A DNA stretch of 64,000 nucleotides from Gnetum montanum (GCA_015680685.1 MNCI01007821.1:445065-509064); one strand, 5' to 3'; shown: positions 44,243 through 57,780, counted from the stretch's first letter. Program-made: numbers and translations. Notes: generated by a model from the sequence alone, not told the origin.

Positions 44243-45530
44243 CAAATCTATACAAACTTCTCTATCAAGTGAAGGAGGCATCGTTAGAAGATATTAAATC
44301 CAAATCCTAAGCAAGCTGTTAAAGAACAAGTGGAAAAACTTCTTAAGGTAGGATTCATATAGCTTGTACTTGACAATAAGTGGGTAATCCCACTCATGAT
44401 AGTACTAAAGAAAGTAGGAAATGAAGAGTCTTTATAAACTTTCAGCTATTAAATATGGAAATATTTAAAGATCATTTTTCATTGACATTTGTGAACTAGG
44501 TGCTAGATACAAATCTAGGGCAAAACTACTACAATTTTCTAGATGGTTTTAGTGGTTATAACCAAATTTAAATAGTTATAGAGGACTCGACCAAGATAAC
44601 TTTCACAAGTCTCTCAGGAACTTTTACATGTAAGAAGATTCCCTTTGGCCTTTGCAATACCCCTACAACTTTATAACGCTTGGTACTTAGCATCTTCTAG
44701 TAACAAATTAGTAGTGGTGTGGAATTCTTCATTGATGAATTCTCCACCTATGGTACCAACTTTGAGCAAGCCTTGAACCATCTAAAGTAGGTGTTGAAGC
44801 ATTATGTGGAGACAAACTTATGAATCAATTCACAGAAAAACCATTTGATGGTTGAAGAAGGCATTATTTTGGGGCATTGAATTTCAAGAAAAATGGATTG
44901 AGGTAGATTCAAAAATAGTAAGGGTCATCGAAAGAATTACTAGAAAATCTTAAACTGTAAAAGATGTGAGGTCATTTCTTGGTCATATTGGTTACTACAG
45001 GAGCTTCATAGATATTTTCTTCAAAATTTCCAAAACACTAGTGGAGCTTACAAAGAAAGATGCAACTTTTGAATGGACTAAGAAATGTACACAAGCATTC
45101 TAGAAATTGAAGAACAAGCTCATAGAAACAACAATTATACACATATCAAATTTTTCTAGGCCATTCAACATAATGATAGATATTTATAACTATATGTTGG
45201 GAGTTGTGCTTACATAATTGGATAACTAAAAACATCCATACTACATCCACTATGCAAGTAGGAGTATTGTGGGTACATAACTTAATTACATTATCATTAA
45301 GAAGGAGTTAATGATTGTGGTGTATACCTTGGAAAAAGTCAAGTACTTTGTGCTTGAATACCAAATTTTTGTACCCACTAACCATAGAGTGATTCATTTA
45401 CTGATGAACAAGCTAGTGATTAGCCCCAATGTCATATGGTTACTAGTGATTTTATAGGAATTTGATCTTACACTAGTGGATAGGAAAGGAACCAAGAAAG
45501 TAGTTACCAATCATTTGTCTAAGTTATGAT
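44243..45530 (+). pseudogene. Gypsy reverse transcriptase and RNase H remnant
   Basis: The RT start reads LNPNPKQAVKEQVEKLLKVG then KWVIPLMIVLKK. The palm region is broken but readable (TKITFTSLSGTFTCKKIPFG, then LCNTPTT). The active-site YVDD region reads FFIDEFSTYG, with its catalytic Asp pair altered. The connection reads VKDVRSFLGHIGYYRSFIDI, followed by KDATFEWTKKCTQAF. RNase H follows (FNIMIDIYNYMLGVVLT, IKKELMIVVYTLEKVKYF, RKGTKKVVTNHLSKL). Order and wording match Athila/Tat gypsy pol. Several frameshifts and stops are present. Confidence 0.85.
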
Positions 45531-45699
45531 GGAACAAAAAGAAGGAAGAAGATCCTTTATCTAATCAATTTCCAAATGAAATTCTCTTTTTCAAATGCAT
45601 CAAAGTTCAAGAGCCAAGGGTTACCAATTGGTATGATGAGTTTCTCTTATCTTCTCACATAGAAGACTTTAGTAGAATGGGATAATAAGAAGCAATAAT

Positions 45700-46850
45700 A
45701 GTTTCCTTACCAAGTCAAGCATAACATAGAAATCCAAGGTAGTATTTACAAGGTTTGTACTGATGGCATGGTTTGATGGCGTATTCTTGATGTTAATTAG
45801 TTGCACATCCTCTAAGATGTTCATGAGGATCCTTATAGGGGCCACTACATAGGAAGGAGGATGGCTACAAAGATCATCATAATAGGATACTTTTGGCTAA
45901 CAATCTTTAGGGATGCCCACCATTTTTTCTATTCATGTAAGAAATGTCAAGTAGGTGAAGGAATTTAATCATTGGAGCCTTTTAATCTTTGGGGTGTTAA
46001 ATTCATGGGATACATCACTCCCATGTTAAATAGGAAGGCTTACATCATAGTTATTGTTGGCTACTAAACAAAATGGGTTGAAACTACAACTGTATTTGAC
46101 TATATATGTTTAACATAGCTTGGTTTATATAAAAAAGGTAGTAAACATGTTTGGTGTGACTAGAGCACTCATTTTAGATAATGAAATTATACTTTACAAG
46201 ATCTAAATTTAAAAAATTAATGTAATATAAACTTAAGATCCCCTATCATCTCCAAGATAATGGTTAAGTTGAAGTTACCAATAGGGAGATTACTAGTATC
46301 CTAACATGAACTATCAGTAGATATAGTAAGGAATGAAGTACAAAACTTAACGGTGCTCTCTTGGCCTATCATTCAAACTAGAAGCTTCCTATAGGGTACT
46401 CTCCCTATGAGTTATTGTATGGAAACTTGTCAAAACTTCCAATTCAAGCTGAACTCTATATACTCACAACTACCTATGAGCTTGACCTAGATATTAATAT
46501 AGTCCAAAAAGAATATCTAATGATATTAAATATGCTATATGAAAATTAACTTATAACCTTTATCATGAATGAAGTGCACAAGGCACACTACAAACAACAT
46601 TATGATGTAAGAATACAAAGTCTTAAGTTCCAACCTAGTGATAAGGTTCTTTACTAGAATCTCATGCATGTGCCACAGTGCACTAAGTTTCAAACATTAT
46701 AAAAAAGATCTTACATCATCTATTCAAGTTTTTCTTTTGGGGCCATGAAAATTTATTACTAATCAAGCTCTCAAAAATGTTTTTTAGTAAACATACAACT
46801 TAGGTTGTTCCTAGAATTTCAAGTAACCAACAACATTGATATCTCTGCAT
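45700..46850 (+). pseudogene. Gypsy integrase remnant
   Basis: A zinc-binding H..H..C..C region is readable (DVHEDPYRGHYIGRRMATKI, GYFWLTIFRDAHHFFYSCKK, CQ). The catalytic core start follows as LWGVKFMGYI where relatives have DFMGP, so the first catalytic Asp is lost, and then KAYIIVIVGY and KWVETTT. A C-terminal block near 46720-46790 (SFSFGAMKIYY) corresponds to the 'FPYGAVEI' region of Athila-type integrases. Intact enzyme would insert the cDNA into the genome. Confidence 0.8.
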
Positions 46851-48880
46851 AGGAATAGGTACACTCTATTTTTTAGATCTCCTCCTCTCAACATAGTCAT
46901 GGAAAAGATGTCCATCCATGCTAATATCTTGATGAGGTCAACTAGTTTTACACATTTTTGTTTTAAAATTTTTTTTATACATATACCATTTTCTTGAATT
47001 TTTATTGATTATTTTACATATTTTCATTTTCTTTTCTTTTCTTTTCTTATTTATTAATTTCATCTTGCCTTGATTGGAAATCTTTAATTTTTTTTATTGC
47101 TACTATAAATTTTGAAAAGATATTCAAGGAAGCTATTAATATTATGATTGATTAGCCAAAAGGCCAAATTTTTTCTTTGGATTCTATTCTCTACTAACAA
47201 TTTGTCAATTTTTTGGTGGCATTAGGAAGTGAGTTTACAAAATCCATCCCTTCCATTTGTTCCATGAGAAATTGGTATTTTGGAAGTAGAATGATTCTTT
47301 CACATTATAACTAAAAAGTAACCAATGATCCTGTTACCCAACAAATCAAAAAAGGATAAAGTGGGAATGGAAAAAGGTATGACCTAAAGGGGATTTGATA
47401 TGACTTTTCTTTCAACATCCTTCTTAAGTTCTATGATGCTCCATTGGTATACTATCACTCCCATGGTCAACCATAAAAGGAAGCATGTCTTTATATGATG
47501 TAGATCCCTTAAAAAATGATAACAATAGTAGCATAGGAATTAAAAGCACATACATTAGACCTAATAATGAACTACAAGCATTGGTTATGTGACTGGAAAG
47601 ACATGTTACCCATCCCTAAAGACATCCCTCTAGCTAAGGCCCTCTCTACTTCCTTCTTTTCTTTTCTTATTATCTTGGAGTGATGGTTATCCTTTGGGGT
47701 CATCATGAACTTTTTGATTAATTAAGAGAGGGTATATGTTAATACATAGTTACTATAAATGAAATGGACTTGGTCTTGAATTCAAATGGACCAATATCAA
47801 ATCATCTTAATTAGAATTTTTACTACGAACCTCATGTAACCAGGATGAACATCATCTATTCATTGTTGCATCTCTCTCTACCATTTACTCACTTCATTTT
47901 CTACTACCTTACTACCTCATACCATAGAAAATTGTTCAATTTTGTTCAAGGTAGCATAACCCTAGGATAACTTCTTTCATAAGTATGGAATTTAGCTTAA
48001 CCCATCCATTCATCATTATTAGGACCGATGGACTCTTTCCAATGAATGTATGGAAGGGCATAATAGGCATACACCTACTATAGGGAGGATCCACTTCCAT
48101 TTCTTTGGTCTACCTTAAGTTAAATTCCCTAATCATGGGCTGCTTACTTGATCAATAATCTTGATAGCATTATAACATCTAGTTTTTCTCTCTTTGGCAT
48201 CATACCATTCTCAAAGAACTTATCCAATCCACTTGAATTGCTTCATATTGGCCTAGCCTATCCTCTTTCATGTTATTGTCATCATTCTACATATTTTTGA
48301 CTTCCATTTGGATTTTATTTCATTTCAAAACTCCTTTATTTCTAAATATGAAAGATAGCTAAAAATAGCTATGTCAATGTCTCCCTATTGATGCAGTGGG
48401 ATGAGCCAATGAAGCCCCATCAACACACTACAAAAGGCCTATAAATATGCATGAAATGTAGCTTATTTTTCCAAAGTGTTAGACAAATTTTTACAATTTT
48501 TCATAACCAAATAATATTCTAAGCACCCTAACTTCCAAAATTCTTACCCAATTTTAACTATTTCTCAATCCTTAAGCTACTAGTGGTATGCATTACATTG
48601 TCAGGGACAAAACCTAGGTTTTTCATAGAAATTTTTTAAAAAAATTTCTAACTTCCCATGGTTAAACTATTAAAATAATATTAAATTAATTTCCATAAAG
48701 AGTTAAGACCAATAAATAAACTTTGTTAGCTAAGAATAAAATAATACTCCAAACCTATGATCATAAAATAAGTACTTAAATGATAAACTTCTAATGCCCA
48801 AGAAATTAACATAACCTAATCTAACAAAAGAAGGTATTCAAATGAATAAACGTTATGAACTAAAGAGCTAATCATGGGTT
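46851..48880 (+). other. Post-integrase non-coding region of the gypsy element
   Basis: 47570-48150 resembles 320-860 near the window start and so belongs to the gypsy 3' region. A U3-like fragment lies at about 48360-48480 ('cctattgatgcagtgg', 'ccccatcaacacac', then 'cctataaatatg'), apparently the remains of another LTR of the same type nested in this one. No coding sequence is recognised. Confidence 0.45.
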
Positions 48881-50460
48881 ATGTTTTTGATCATAGATGC
48901 CATCCAAATAAGGACTGCAAGAGGATGGATCATCATGGCCTAAGAAAAAGTGTACTTGAGGAGGAAGGAGCCAACAACAACAACCTCAAGAACAAGTAGC
49001 CAAGGCCATGCATGCTACTAGGCCTTTTTAGGAATAACCCAAAGTGAAATTTGCTAGGCAAATTCCCATTGTGAAGGTGGACCAATGTAGGTAGGATGAG
49101 GCTTCTAGACTGAGACCTAACCTAGAGGTCATACTCATAGAGGCTTTCTTGGAAGAAATTAGAATCAAGATGGTTCAAAGTTCTATTTCATAGGAGTTGA
49201 ACTTTGGATCCTTCTTGGAGTTAGCATTGGAAGAGGTCAGATTATAGTTATAGGGTCTTCTCTATGGCTCATTTTCTCCAACAGTGGAGAGTGGTACATG
49301 AGGAAAACACACCTATTTTTTAAAAATTGATAATGAGATGCATTAGTGAAAATCAAAGATATCATCATCTCTTATTAGTTGAATCCATAGATAAAGCTGT
49401 TAGTTTTTCCAACACTAGGATAAAACTTGTTAAAAATTTCATGTAGGTAGATTTGTAGGCAAAATGGAATGGGTCCAACAATGCTATTAAGTGGATAGTA
49501 AGGAGTATGGTGCCTTGACAAAGGTGGAATGATTCTACTTCAAGATCATGACCTATCACCTAAATCCAATAGTGAGGCTAAATAAGGTAATAGCCTTTTC
49601 CACTAGGACATGTGTGGATCTAAGTGAAAAATTTCTTGTCAATCTACCCTAGCTCATGTTTTGAGAAATCAAAAAGCATTTCACAGAAAATGAGAAGAAT
49701 AGTAAGATACTTCCATTTCCATGCTTGATTAGAAAATTATGCAAAAGAGAGAAGGATAGTTGACTACTCAAATGATGTGGTCCACTATATTTCCACTACA
49801 TTATGGTAAGAGATGATGAAGGATAAGACAAAAACAAATATTATAAAAAGGAGTAGCCACTACCATCAGCGGAAATCCTAGAAATCATACCAAATATGCT
49901 TGCAACTATGGAATAACTCAGGAAACTTCAAGAGAAATAGCTACAATAACAATAAGGGTTTGTAGGTTGTGGGAAGTCATCTATCTATCATATAGCCATG
50001 AGCCATTAGAATGAGGTCACAAGGATCATTAGCTAGTTGGGTAATAAGATAGTGCCACTATTCTCTACATAGTGGAATGAAACATCCAAAATATCCAATC
50101 CAAGTGCCAAGAAGATCATTGTATCCATTTCCATATAATCATTTCCTAAAATTTTTGGAAATGTAGTGGCCTTCTCTATCATGTTGGAGGAAGGCAAAGG
50201 GAAACTAGTCTTGGTGATGTTGCATAAGGGTTAAGAGATAGCAGTAGAGGTGATGGAAAATATAGTAACTAAGACCCTTAATGCTCTTGTGGAATCTATA
50301 ATAGACATAGCTACCATTGTAGATATCCATGCATTAGGAAGAGAAAGAAGTGATCAGATGAGTATTGCCCAACATGAGAATATGTTGGAGAGACTAGTAG
50401 GAGTTGAGCAACTAATTCTAGAGATCTTTGATCTTCCAAATGAGATTACTACAAACTAGT
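48881..50460 (+). pseudogene. Third reading frame after pol, resembling plant transposon-protein (PTP) domain
   Basis: One frame reads FGSFLELALEEVRL, then MTYHLNPIVRLNKVIAFSTR, then ILPFPCLIRKLCKREK (about 49708-49755), and later, in another frame, the open stretch 50250-50459 with NALVESIIDIATIVDIHALG and ENMLERLVGVEQLILEI. The 'LPFPCLI..LC' motif after a variable helical stretch resembles the putative plant transposon protein domain (Pfam Transposase_32 type) that often accompanies plant LTR elements, followed by a coiled coil. The match is weaker than that at 61911-62790. Confidence 0.4.
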
Positions 50461-51924
50461 CATAGTTACTAGAGACAAGGGACAAGTTACTAGTTGTAAA
50501 CACATAACTTGAGGAGGCCATCATGACCAATTATTGGTTGGCCACTAAAATTTTAGAGTTACAAGTCCATATCTTTGATCCTACTATTATTAGGCTAGAT
50601 CTTACATGAGATGAATCTTTCCAACAACTTTAATAAAAATACCAAGAGGCTAAAAATGCAAAATAGATGGTGATCTTTGATGCATCTATGTCATAGACCT
50701 TGACCAACAACACTAACAAGGACTTGTCACAAGTTTGCAAATAAAATTTGGTCCTCACATAAAAACTATATGGTTGGATACATCCACCAATAATATGAGC
50801 ATCTTGCTAGGGTTAACTTTGATTTTAGGAGGTTGGTAGATGAAAACTAGAATCTCTCAATGGAGGAGGTTTGTGCTCTTCACTAGAGGAATACAATTGA
50901 GATAGCTACATAGAAGAATGAGGCCCTAAAATTTGAAAGAGGGAAAAATCACTAGAGGGACCATGTTGGATTACTCAAGAAAGTTAACAAAAAGGAGATA
51001 AAATTAGCCAATGCAAAGAAGAATGAGGCCATTCAACAACTCCAGCAAGGAGGTGATGCCTGACAGTCCATCTTTGATGGATTGAACACATACAACAAGT
51101 TAGAAATCTATGTAAAGAACTTTTAGATCAAGGAAATGACTGAGTATATGAAGCTCACTAACATTTGATATGCAAACTTAACAATGATAAAAAAAATGAG
51201 AACAAGGAGTTAGTTAGAGAAATAGATTGCTAGCTTCTACCTCATCTATTAGATAGAGTTCAATCTTCGTAAGAAAATAAACTAAAAGTTAGAGATAGTC
51301 AATGTGGAGCTTGAAGTTCTTAAAAGTAGGTTCACTATTCAATGTATTATTGTCGAGAACTTGGTGAGGAGGATAAATGACTACCAAAAGCTTAGAACCT
51401 TATAAAAATATTCGATATTAAATGTAAAATATTCACAACTTGGTTTATCAACATGAAGCAGATGTTTTCCTCAATGTTATGCTTGTGGTACATTCCTATA
51501 CTAGATCATCTAGGTGAAGTAGCCTAGACCATTTATTATTCATGTAGTAAGGAGGTGAAGATTCAGGCATTCCTAGATTCCTTCTAACTTCTAGTAGTAG
51601 TAGTGGTAAAAACAAGGCAACCTTAGACTCTAATAGCACTAGGATGTGATGAAGGATCATCTAAGTTATAGAAGCCTCCACCTTTAGGCACCTATGAGAT
51701 TTGATCACATCTCTATTAATTCCATAGATGCCCACTGAATTTTTTGACTAAGTGTCTAAATTTTTGGTGTAAATTTATAGTCATTTATATAAATTTATAT
51801 AATTTGGCACTTAGATTTAGTTAGAGTTAGTTAGCTAGTATGTCTATTAATAAAATTTCATGCTTCTTCAAATATTGTAAGAAACTCAACCCCAATTTTT
51901 TTCACTCAAGGATGATTTTTTAGT
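50461..51924 (+). pseudogene. Coiled-coil-rich downstream remnant and 3' region of the gypsy element
   Basis: Lys/Glu/Asn-rich translations with heptad character continue to about 51400 (for example KKIKLANAKKNEAIQQL-type stretches) with many stops. After about 51660 the sequence is AT-rich and non-coding up to the polypurine tract. Confidence 0.35.
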
Positions 51925-51938
51925 TCATTATGGAGATA
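51925..51938 (+). promoter_or_regulatory. Polypurine tract of the large gypsy element
   Basis: 'tcattatggagata' abuts the LTR start TGATGAACC. It matches the position and context of the tract at 1583-1595. Confidence 0.5.
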
Positions 51939-52742
51939 TGATGAACCATTAATAATATAGGATGCATCAATACATGCCCATCAATGCAACCTTGTTGACA
52001 TATCCTATGATGTGTTGATGCAAGCACATTGATGTTGATGTTGGTGTTTCCTATATACCTATATACATCCCTCACATTTATGACACTTTTTGATCATAGC
52101 TTAGCCAAATTATTTTAGTTTTCTTCTATTAAATTTAGACTATTTTTCCTTTGAGTTCCTATAGTATGTATTTAATAGATTTTATGACATTTTATTTGAT
52201 TTCATATATACCTGGATTCATTTTCATGGATGGTAATAAAATTGAGATTTCCTCTATCCATTGTAGCACTTAAACTAGCATAATTTTACTTTTTGGAAAT
52301 TTATTGTACATGCAATTTATGTTCTTTCTCTTAAGTAATTAATATTATTGTTCATAATTAATGTAAGTATGACCACTTCAAGCATGATATATTAACATTT
52401 GGTAATCCCAGCAATGGATACTTGGTACATCTAGTAATATACATTTGGTAACCTAGCGATGTTAATATAGGTTCAAGATATGTACAACAAATAGGAATGA
52501 ATACTATACATTAGGATAGTTAGTTAATGAAGTAATTAATTAGTTATTTTATTTAAGTATTAAATCTTTATTCATTTAATTATTTAGCAAGTAGGATATA
52601 TAACAATAAAAAGTATAACAATAGATATCTTATGCCTTAGTCACACTTAACTATACACAAAGATTAACACAAGTGTGAATTGGAAGGAAAATGACTTACA
52701 ACTACATAATTCATCATTTAGGAATATCAGCCACTTAGGTAG
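51939..52742 (+). repeat. 3' LTR of the large gypsy element, 3'-truncated
   Basis: It aligns with 36306-37105 from 'tgatgaaccattaata' to 'gccacttaggta'. The last 100 bp or so are missing, and the junction runs straight into minus-strand gypsy RT sequence. Confidence 0.8.
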
Positions 52743-53300
52743 TAGTATAACAAAATGTTCCCTAAGGGATTATGAAAGTTGTATAGCACTAATGCTTTGT
52801 ATTGATTTGGATCTAGTTGCAACTTGAGAAATCATCCATGAAAGATAATAAGACATGTCCTAATATAGTATTTCATGAGTTTATTGATGTTAGAAAGAGG
52901 GAAATTATCTTTCTTTATTACCTTGTTGAGATCATGGAAGTATATCAAATTTCTAGTGCTACCATTCTTTTTAGGGAAAAAATCTTGTTGGAGAACTAGT
53001 CTAAGTATTCTAGAGGAAGGATGAAGCCTATGTTATAGAGATTAATGATCTCTTCCTTGATGACATGGGCTAGATTAGGTTTAATATTTCTACCCTTTTA
53101 TGTGATGGATTTAAAAAAATTTTAAGGATGTTGTTATGCTGAACTAGGGATGAGTCTATTCTAGACATATTGTCATATCCCAAAGCAATAGAAATGTTGT
53201 TCTTTTGAAGTATATTTAGGATGGTTGCCTTAAGATATTTGGGAATATTTGTTGCTATCTATAAATCCTTTTGCATACCTTGGTAGTTAATGATAGAGAG
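52743..53300 (-). pseudogene. Tat-type gypsy protease-RT linker and RT start, minus strand
   Basis: Read leftward from 53300: YLKATILNILQKNNISIALG then YDNMSRIDSSLVQHN (the 'DVFAWS..DMPGIDPSI..H' region), then LAHVIKEEIINLYNIGFILP, then KNGSTRNLIYFHDLNKVIKK and DNFPLSNIN (the VDFRDLNKA..KD.FPLP motif), and then LGNILLYY at the 52743 junction. Order and wording match Tat-lineage gypsy RT. The plus-strand open frame at 52817-52999 is the shadow of this reading. The fragment ends where the neighbouring gypsy LTR begins. Confidence 0.75.
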
Positions 53301-56300
53301 ATTAATTAAAGGTTCATTAGTGAGAACTAGATCGTGATATGGGAATTTGAGGTTCATTAAGGAATAAGGTCTTCTTCTCAAATGTTAAGTGAAGAAATAA
53401 TAACTTCAAACAACATAACTTGAGATGGGTTAATTAATTTCTCATTGAGATTTCTAATTATGTGGCCATATGGACCATCTTAGAAATAAAAGTGTTCATG
53501 ATGATGTGTAAAAGATAAGGAAGAATCAAATATGCCATGAAAAAAATGTAGATATCAAAACAAAAAATTAGCTTAGATTAACCATTTTATATTATATATT
53601 CTTATTTTTATATTATCATATATGTTCTTCTTCCTAAAAGTTTGAGTAAATAACAAGATGGGAGGAATTTTGTTAGTTTTGATAATAGATTGATGCTAAG
53701 GTGAAAGATTAAAAGCATGATAAATTTAGTTGATTTTAATAGAAATAAGTATGTCACCTAGGCCATCAATGATGATGTTATGACAACAACATAGAGGCAT
53801 CCATAGTGATGTTAATAGTAAGCATTAGCATAAGCATAATCCATTGGGTCATATATATATACTTATTAGGCATATTTGCTCATTTCTTTTTTGTATTCTT
53901 TGATGGATAAAACTTAGAACTTGGTGATTATTCAATGAAATATTGACATATTGATGTCATGATGATGATACTAGAAGAATAATTGATGTGCATCTCTACA
54001 CATGACCAAGATAAGAAGGTGATACATGATATGGAGAAAGAGAAAATCATGAAAAGGTCACCTAGGCATTAGTCTTGGACATTATTGATATGGAAAAAGA
54101 AATAAGAATTTCTTCCTATCTTACTTTTCTTTATAAACTAGATATTTTATTAAGGATGTTTATATTCATATATTTTATGTCTACTTGATGAGAAATTAGC
54201 TAAGAAAGTTTTCTTTGGTTCTAAGGGAGGGGTTTTGGGTTTTCTACATGGTTTGTAATGAAAATTATTATTTTCAAAATATGGCTATCATTATGATAGT
54301 ATAATTTATGTTTCTAGGCCTTATTACATTATATCATTGGTCCAAATTTCATGCATAAATATGTAGCTTTTAGTTACTTTTTACTCTCTTCTTTTTTTTA
54401 GTTTGTGTTGAAATCAAGGTGTTAGTAAAGGGATTGCAATCCTAAATAGTTACCATTATTATTTGATGTCTTAAATAGATTAAAAATCAATCATGGAATA
54501 GGGTTTGGTAATGTTGACTATTTCATAGGTGTTGCATTTGAATTTCTCTAAGCTCACTTATATCACTTGCTAATTTTTAATAATGAAAAATGAAAGAAAA
54601 GGATTATCATATTTTATGCCTATCTAGACAAAGTTTAGTGCTTAGTGATAGAAATCATATGTTTTATTAACAATTTTGGTTATGTAATAAAGAACACTCA
54701 TTTGATGAAATCTTAGATACTACAAAAATTTACAGTAAAAGTATTAAATTTTTTTATCAAGATAAATGATATTAATTGTGAGGTTATATTTAACTTTGAA
54801 ACTTGAAATATATAACCTTTATGTAGAATAAGTTAGATAACATCATAATCTAATATTAATAACTAATGACTCTTAAGCAAAGGGATCAAATCCTTTTAAT
54901 GTCAGTAATTTAATTATGTTTGACTTTCATGATGTTGAAATTTAGTGATTAGTTATTAAAGAGAAAAAACTTACTATGGTAAATAGGGAAAAGTATATGT
55001 TAATATTTTAGTTTTGGAATTTATGGTAATATTTTTAATTATGCTTCTCCATGAATTAAATAACTAAGGTTTTATCTTATAGCACATGTGCAAGGTGAAG
55101 ACTAACTACTCTACAAATAACATTCTTAACTTAGTTTCATTGGCAAAAAGAATGATGATTATGTAATGGTGATTTCTACCTTACTATCACCATTACTTAT
55201 TTAACATCATTTATTCATACAATTAAGCCTTATCATTCCTTGTAATCTAGCATTCCACTTATGAGGCCTTAGAGAAATTTTTGCTATTTTATGTAAATAA
55301 AAAGTTAAAATTCTTGAATATTTGGAGTCCATGATGCACTAACATGGTACATTATATTCTTTCTATGATAGTTGATGTCTTTGACATTGCTAATTTAGCT
55401 TAACATTAGAGGACTTACACTTAATATAAATTTAAAATGTTTAAATTTTTGTATATGCAATAAAGTTGGATCTAGGGCTGGAGATTTTCTTATAGGTTTC
55501 ATTTGGTAAGGGGATACTTTGTCTATTGTTTAATAATATTAGAAAGGGTATAGTGAAGTACTAGCTACATTGGTTGTTGATATTGTCATAATATTTAATG
55601 ATATGTTGCACTATCAAATATAAACTAGCTCTAGAATTAAGACTACTAGTTCATTGCCTAAAGTTTGTAGTATTCAACTATGGGCTTTCTTGACTTATAA
55701 CACTCACCCTATGACATCTTCATTTTTCTCTTGTTCTTAGTGCCTTATCATGAAGACTTGATATTGCCACAATAAAGAAAGGTTAAAAATGACAATGTGA
55801 TGATGATAAAGTCTCCATGACAGGATCTTTCTCTTGGAGTAAAGCTAATTGAGCTTAAAATCCACATGCATAACAACTTGATTTGAATTGTGAATTTAAG
55901 GCTTTAAAAGAAATTCTAATGAAAATGTTGCTCTAACCATTTCATGATGCAATGAATTTTATATTTTAACATAGAATGGATCAACTTTGACATTAATCTT
56001 AGGACCGAAAGTGATCTTAACTTAATGTTTTTCTTAGTAGAAATCTTCATGTACATGATCTTAATAACTAGAGTATGTTATGAAACAATGTGTAGGGAAT
56101 TTTGAACCCTAGTTTGAACTCATTATATAGATATTTTTATTATGGTTTTTTATTTGTTATGAGGATGGCAAATAAGGAACCATTAATGACTTGACTTAAG
56201 GATGATAATGACAATGACACTAACATTTCCATCAGCATCATTATCAATGAAAATTTTGTTTTTGATCATATTTCATAAAGGTGTGAGTTATTCTAGCCAT

Positions 56301-57780
56301 TTTAATATTGGCATAAGTATTGGAGATTCATGTTAGTATTTTCTTCATTATGTATAGGGATAAAATCATGCCAAGAATGCTAGTAATTGATATGCTATAC
56401 TTTTTGGTGATGGATGCAATAAAGAAAGTAGTTACTATGCCTAAACATGTGAAGGCTACACTAAATATTGATGATTGGCCATTGCATTATACACAAGTTT
56501 GGGTAAGTAAAAGGGTTAATAGGTTCTCGGAATATTATTGTGAGCACTTTCATGTTCTAATACGGACCTTCATGAAGCTAGAAGCTACATCACATGCATT
56601 AAAAAGCATTTAACCTAATATCAATTTATGCTTATTGGGATGTATGATTGTGAAAAATAAGAATATAAAGATTATTATGGATGTAGATGACAATACCTAC
56701 TAAATATATTAAAAAGTTCTAGGTCATATTTCGTGTGATTGTTCATACCATAGTTTCAATGTAGATGGAATACTACTAATGGCTGCACAATAGGTGGAAT
56801 GTTTTTACAATACTTTTGGAATCCATATTACTATGGCCACTTCAAAATCTTGCTCATCTTCATGTTTAATGTATATAAAAATAAATGATGCATCTAGAAG
56901 CTATTGATTTATTTTTATTTAGGTTTGAAAACCTTGACAAGCTAGATACTTATTTGAAAGTGTTCAAGAAATTTGATTAGGAAGATAACTTGTACAAAAA
57001 TTAGTATATTTTGATGTTAAAAAATTTATATATGGGATGATCTTGATAAGACAACATAGGTGGCACAACATCCTTATGGAGGAAAAGCTATTTCATCCAT
57101 TAAATTATTATGAGAATTTAGAATTGGAGATAGAATGGTCTAAGAGCTCATGAGTAAGGTTACAACTAAAAGATAAGATTCCACCTTTGAAATTTTCATT
57201 TAATGATATAGTGTGCAGGGTAAAGGCTTTACAATATGTCATGACTTTACTGTAGATATGATTAGATTAGCTAAAATTATATATATTGATATGGAGCTAA
57301 TGATCAAAAGATTAAGATTAATATTGATGAAGACATCAACCTACTTTTTGAGATAATTCTTATTCTTATGGTATTTTAGGAGTATTTTTAGTTATATATT
57401 TCTATTTGATTCTTTTCTAGAGTCATTTGAATTATTTGTCAAATTTGTATAGGCAACTACAAGCTTGCGATAATTCATAGTCAAGTCCTAGTTTGTTAGG
57501 TATTAGTAACTACTATTATAGGTTGCTATAGTAAGCTATTCTTGTAATTTCAAGTGTTTGAAAGAATTACGAGGATCTACAAGTTATAGGGGATCATAGT
57601 TTTAAAGTTTCTAGTCATAGTACAATCATAGTTGGTAAAGAAATAGTAGCTAAAATACTTAGTTTTCACTAGTATGAGGGGGTGCAAGTCACAGTCTAGT
57701 TGCAAGATGGCTATTGTGAGGAAGTTGCAACCCATGGTTACTTGTAGTTTTATTAGAACTTAGTTTTCAATGATGTCAAA
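53301..57780. other. AT-rich stretch with no recognised gene
   Basis: No domain is readable on either strand. A 97-codon plus-strand open frame at 56320-56613 is longer than most chance frames here and has normal-looking composition (a KHVKATLNIDDWPLHYTQVW stretch), but I recognise no family and its surroundings are non-coding in character. 57430-57780 has repeated 'ctagtcatagt/caatcatagttgg' phrases and may be the leader of the gag element that follows. Confidence 0.3.

Larger units (their letters stand above)
36306..52742 (+). mobile_element. Large Athila/Tat-like Ty3/gypsy element, about 16.4 kb with nested inserts
   Basis: A related LTR pair (36306-37205 and 51939-52742) encloses gag, protease, RT, RNase H and integrase remnants in that order on the plus strand. 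The sequence after the 5' LTR resembles the TGGCGCCGTTGCCGGGGA primer site common in Athila/Tat elements. The protease and RT readings match the Athila/Tat type. The pol is split between protease and RT by about 3.3 kb of foreign sequence. A long region follows integrase, which includes a further reading frame. The 3' LTR is truncated by about 100 bp, so no target duplication can be tested. All frames carry stops; the element is dead. Confidence 0.8.

Noticed and set aside
36306-52742. Possible endogenous pararetrovirus instead of gypsy
   Set aside because: Paired LTRs, a polypurine tract and an integrase remnant identify an LTR retrotransposon; no movement- or coat-protein motif was seen.
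52817-52999. 60-codon plus-strand open frame
   Set aside because: It overlaps a clear minus-strand gypsy RT reading and is its shadow.
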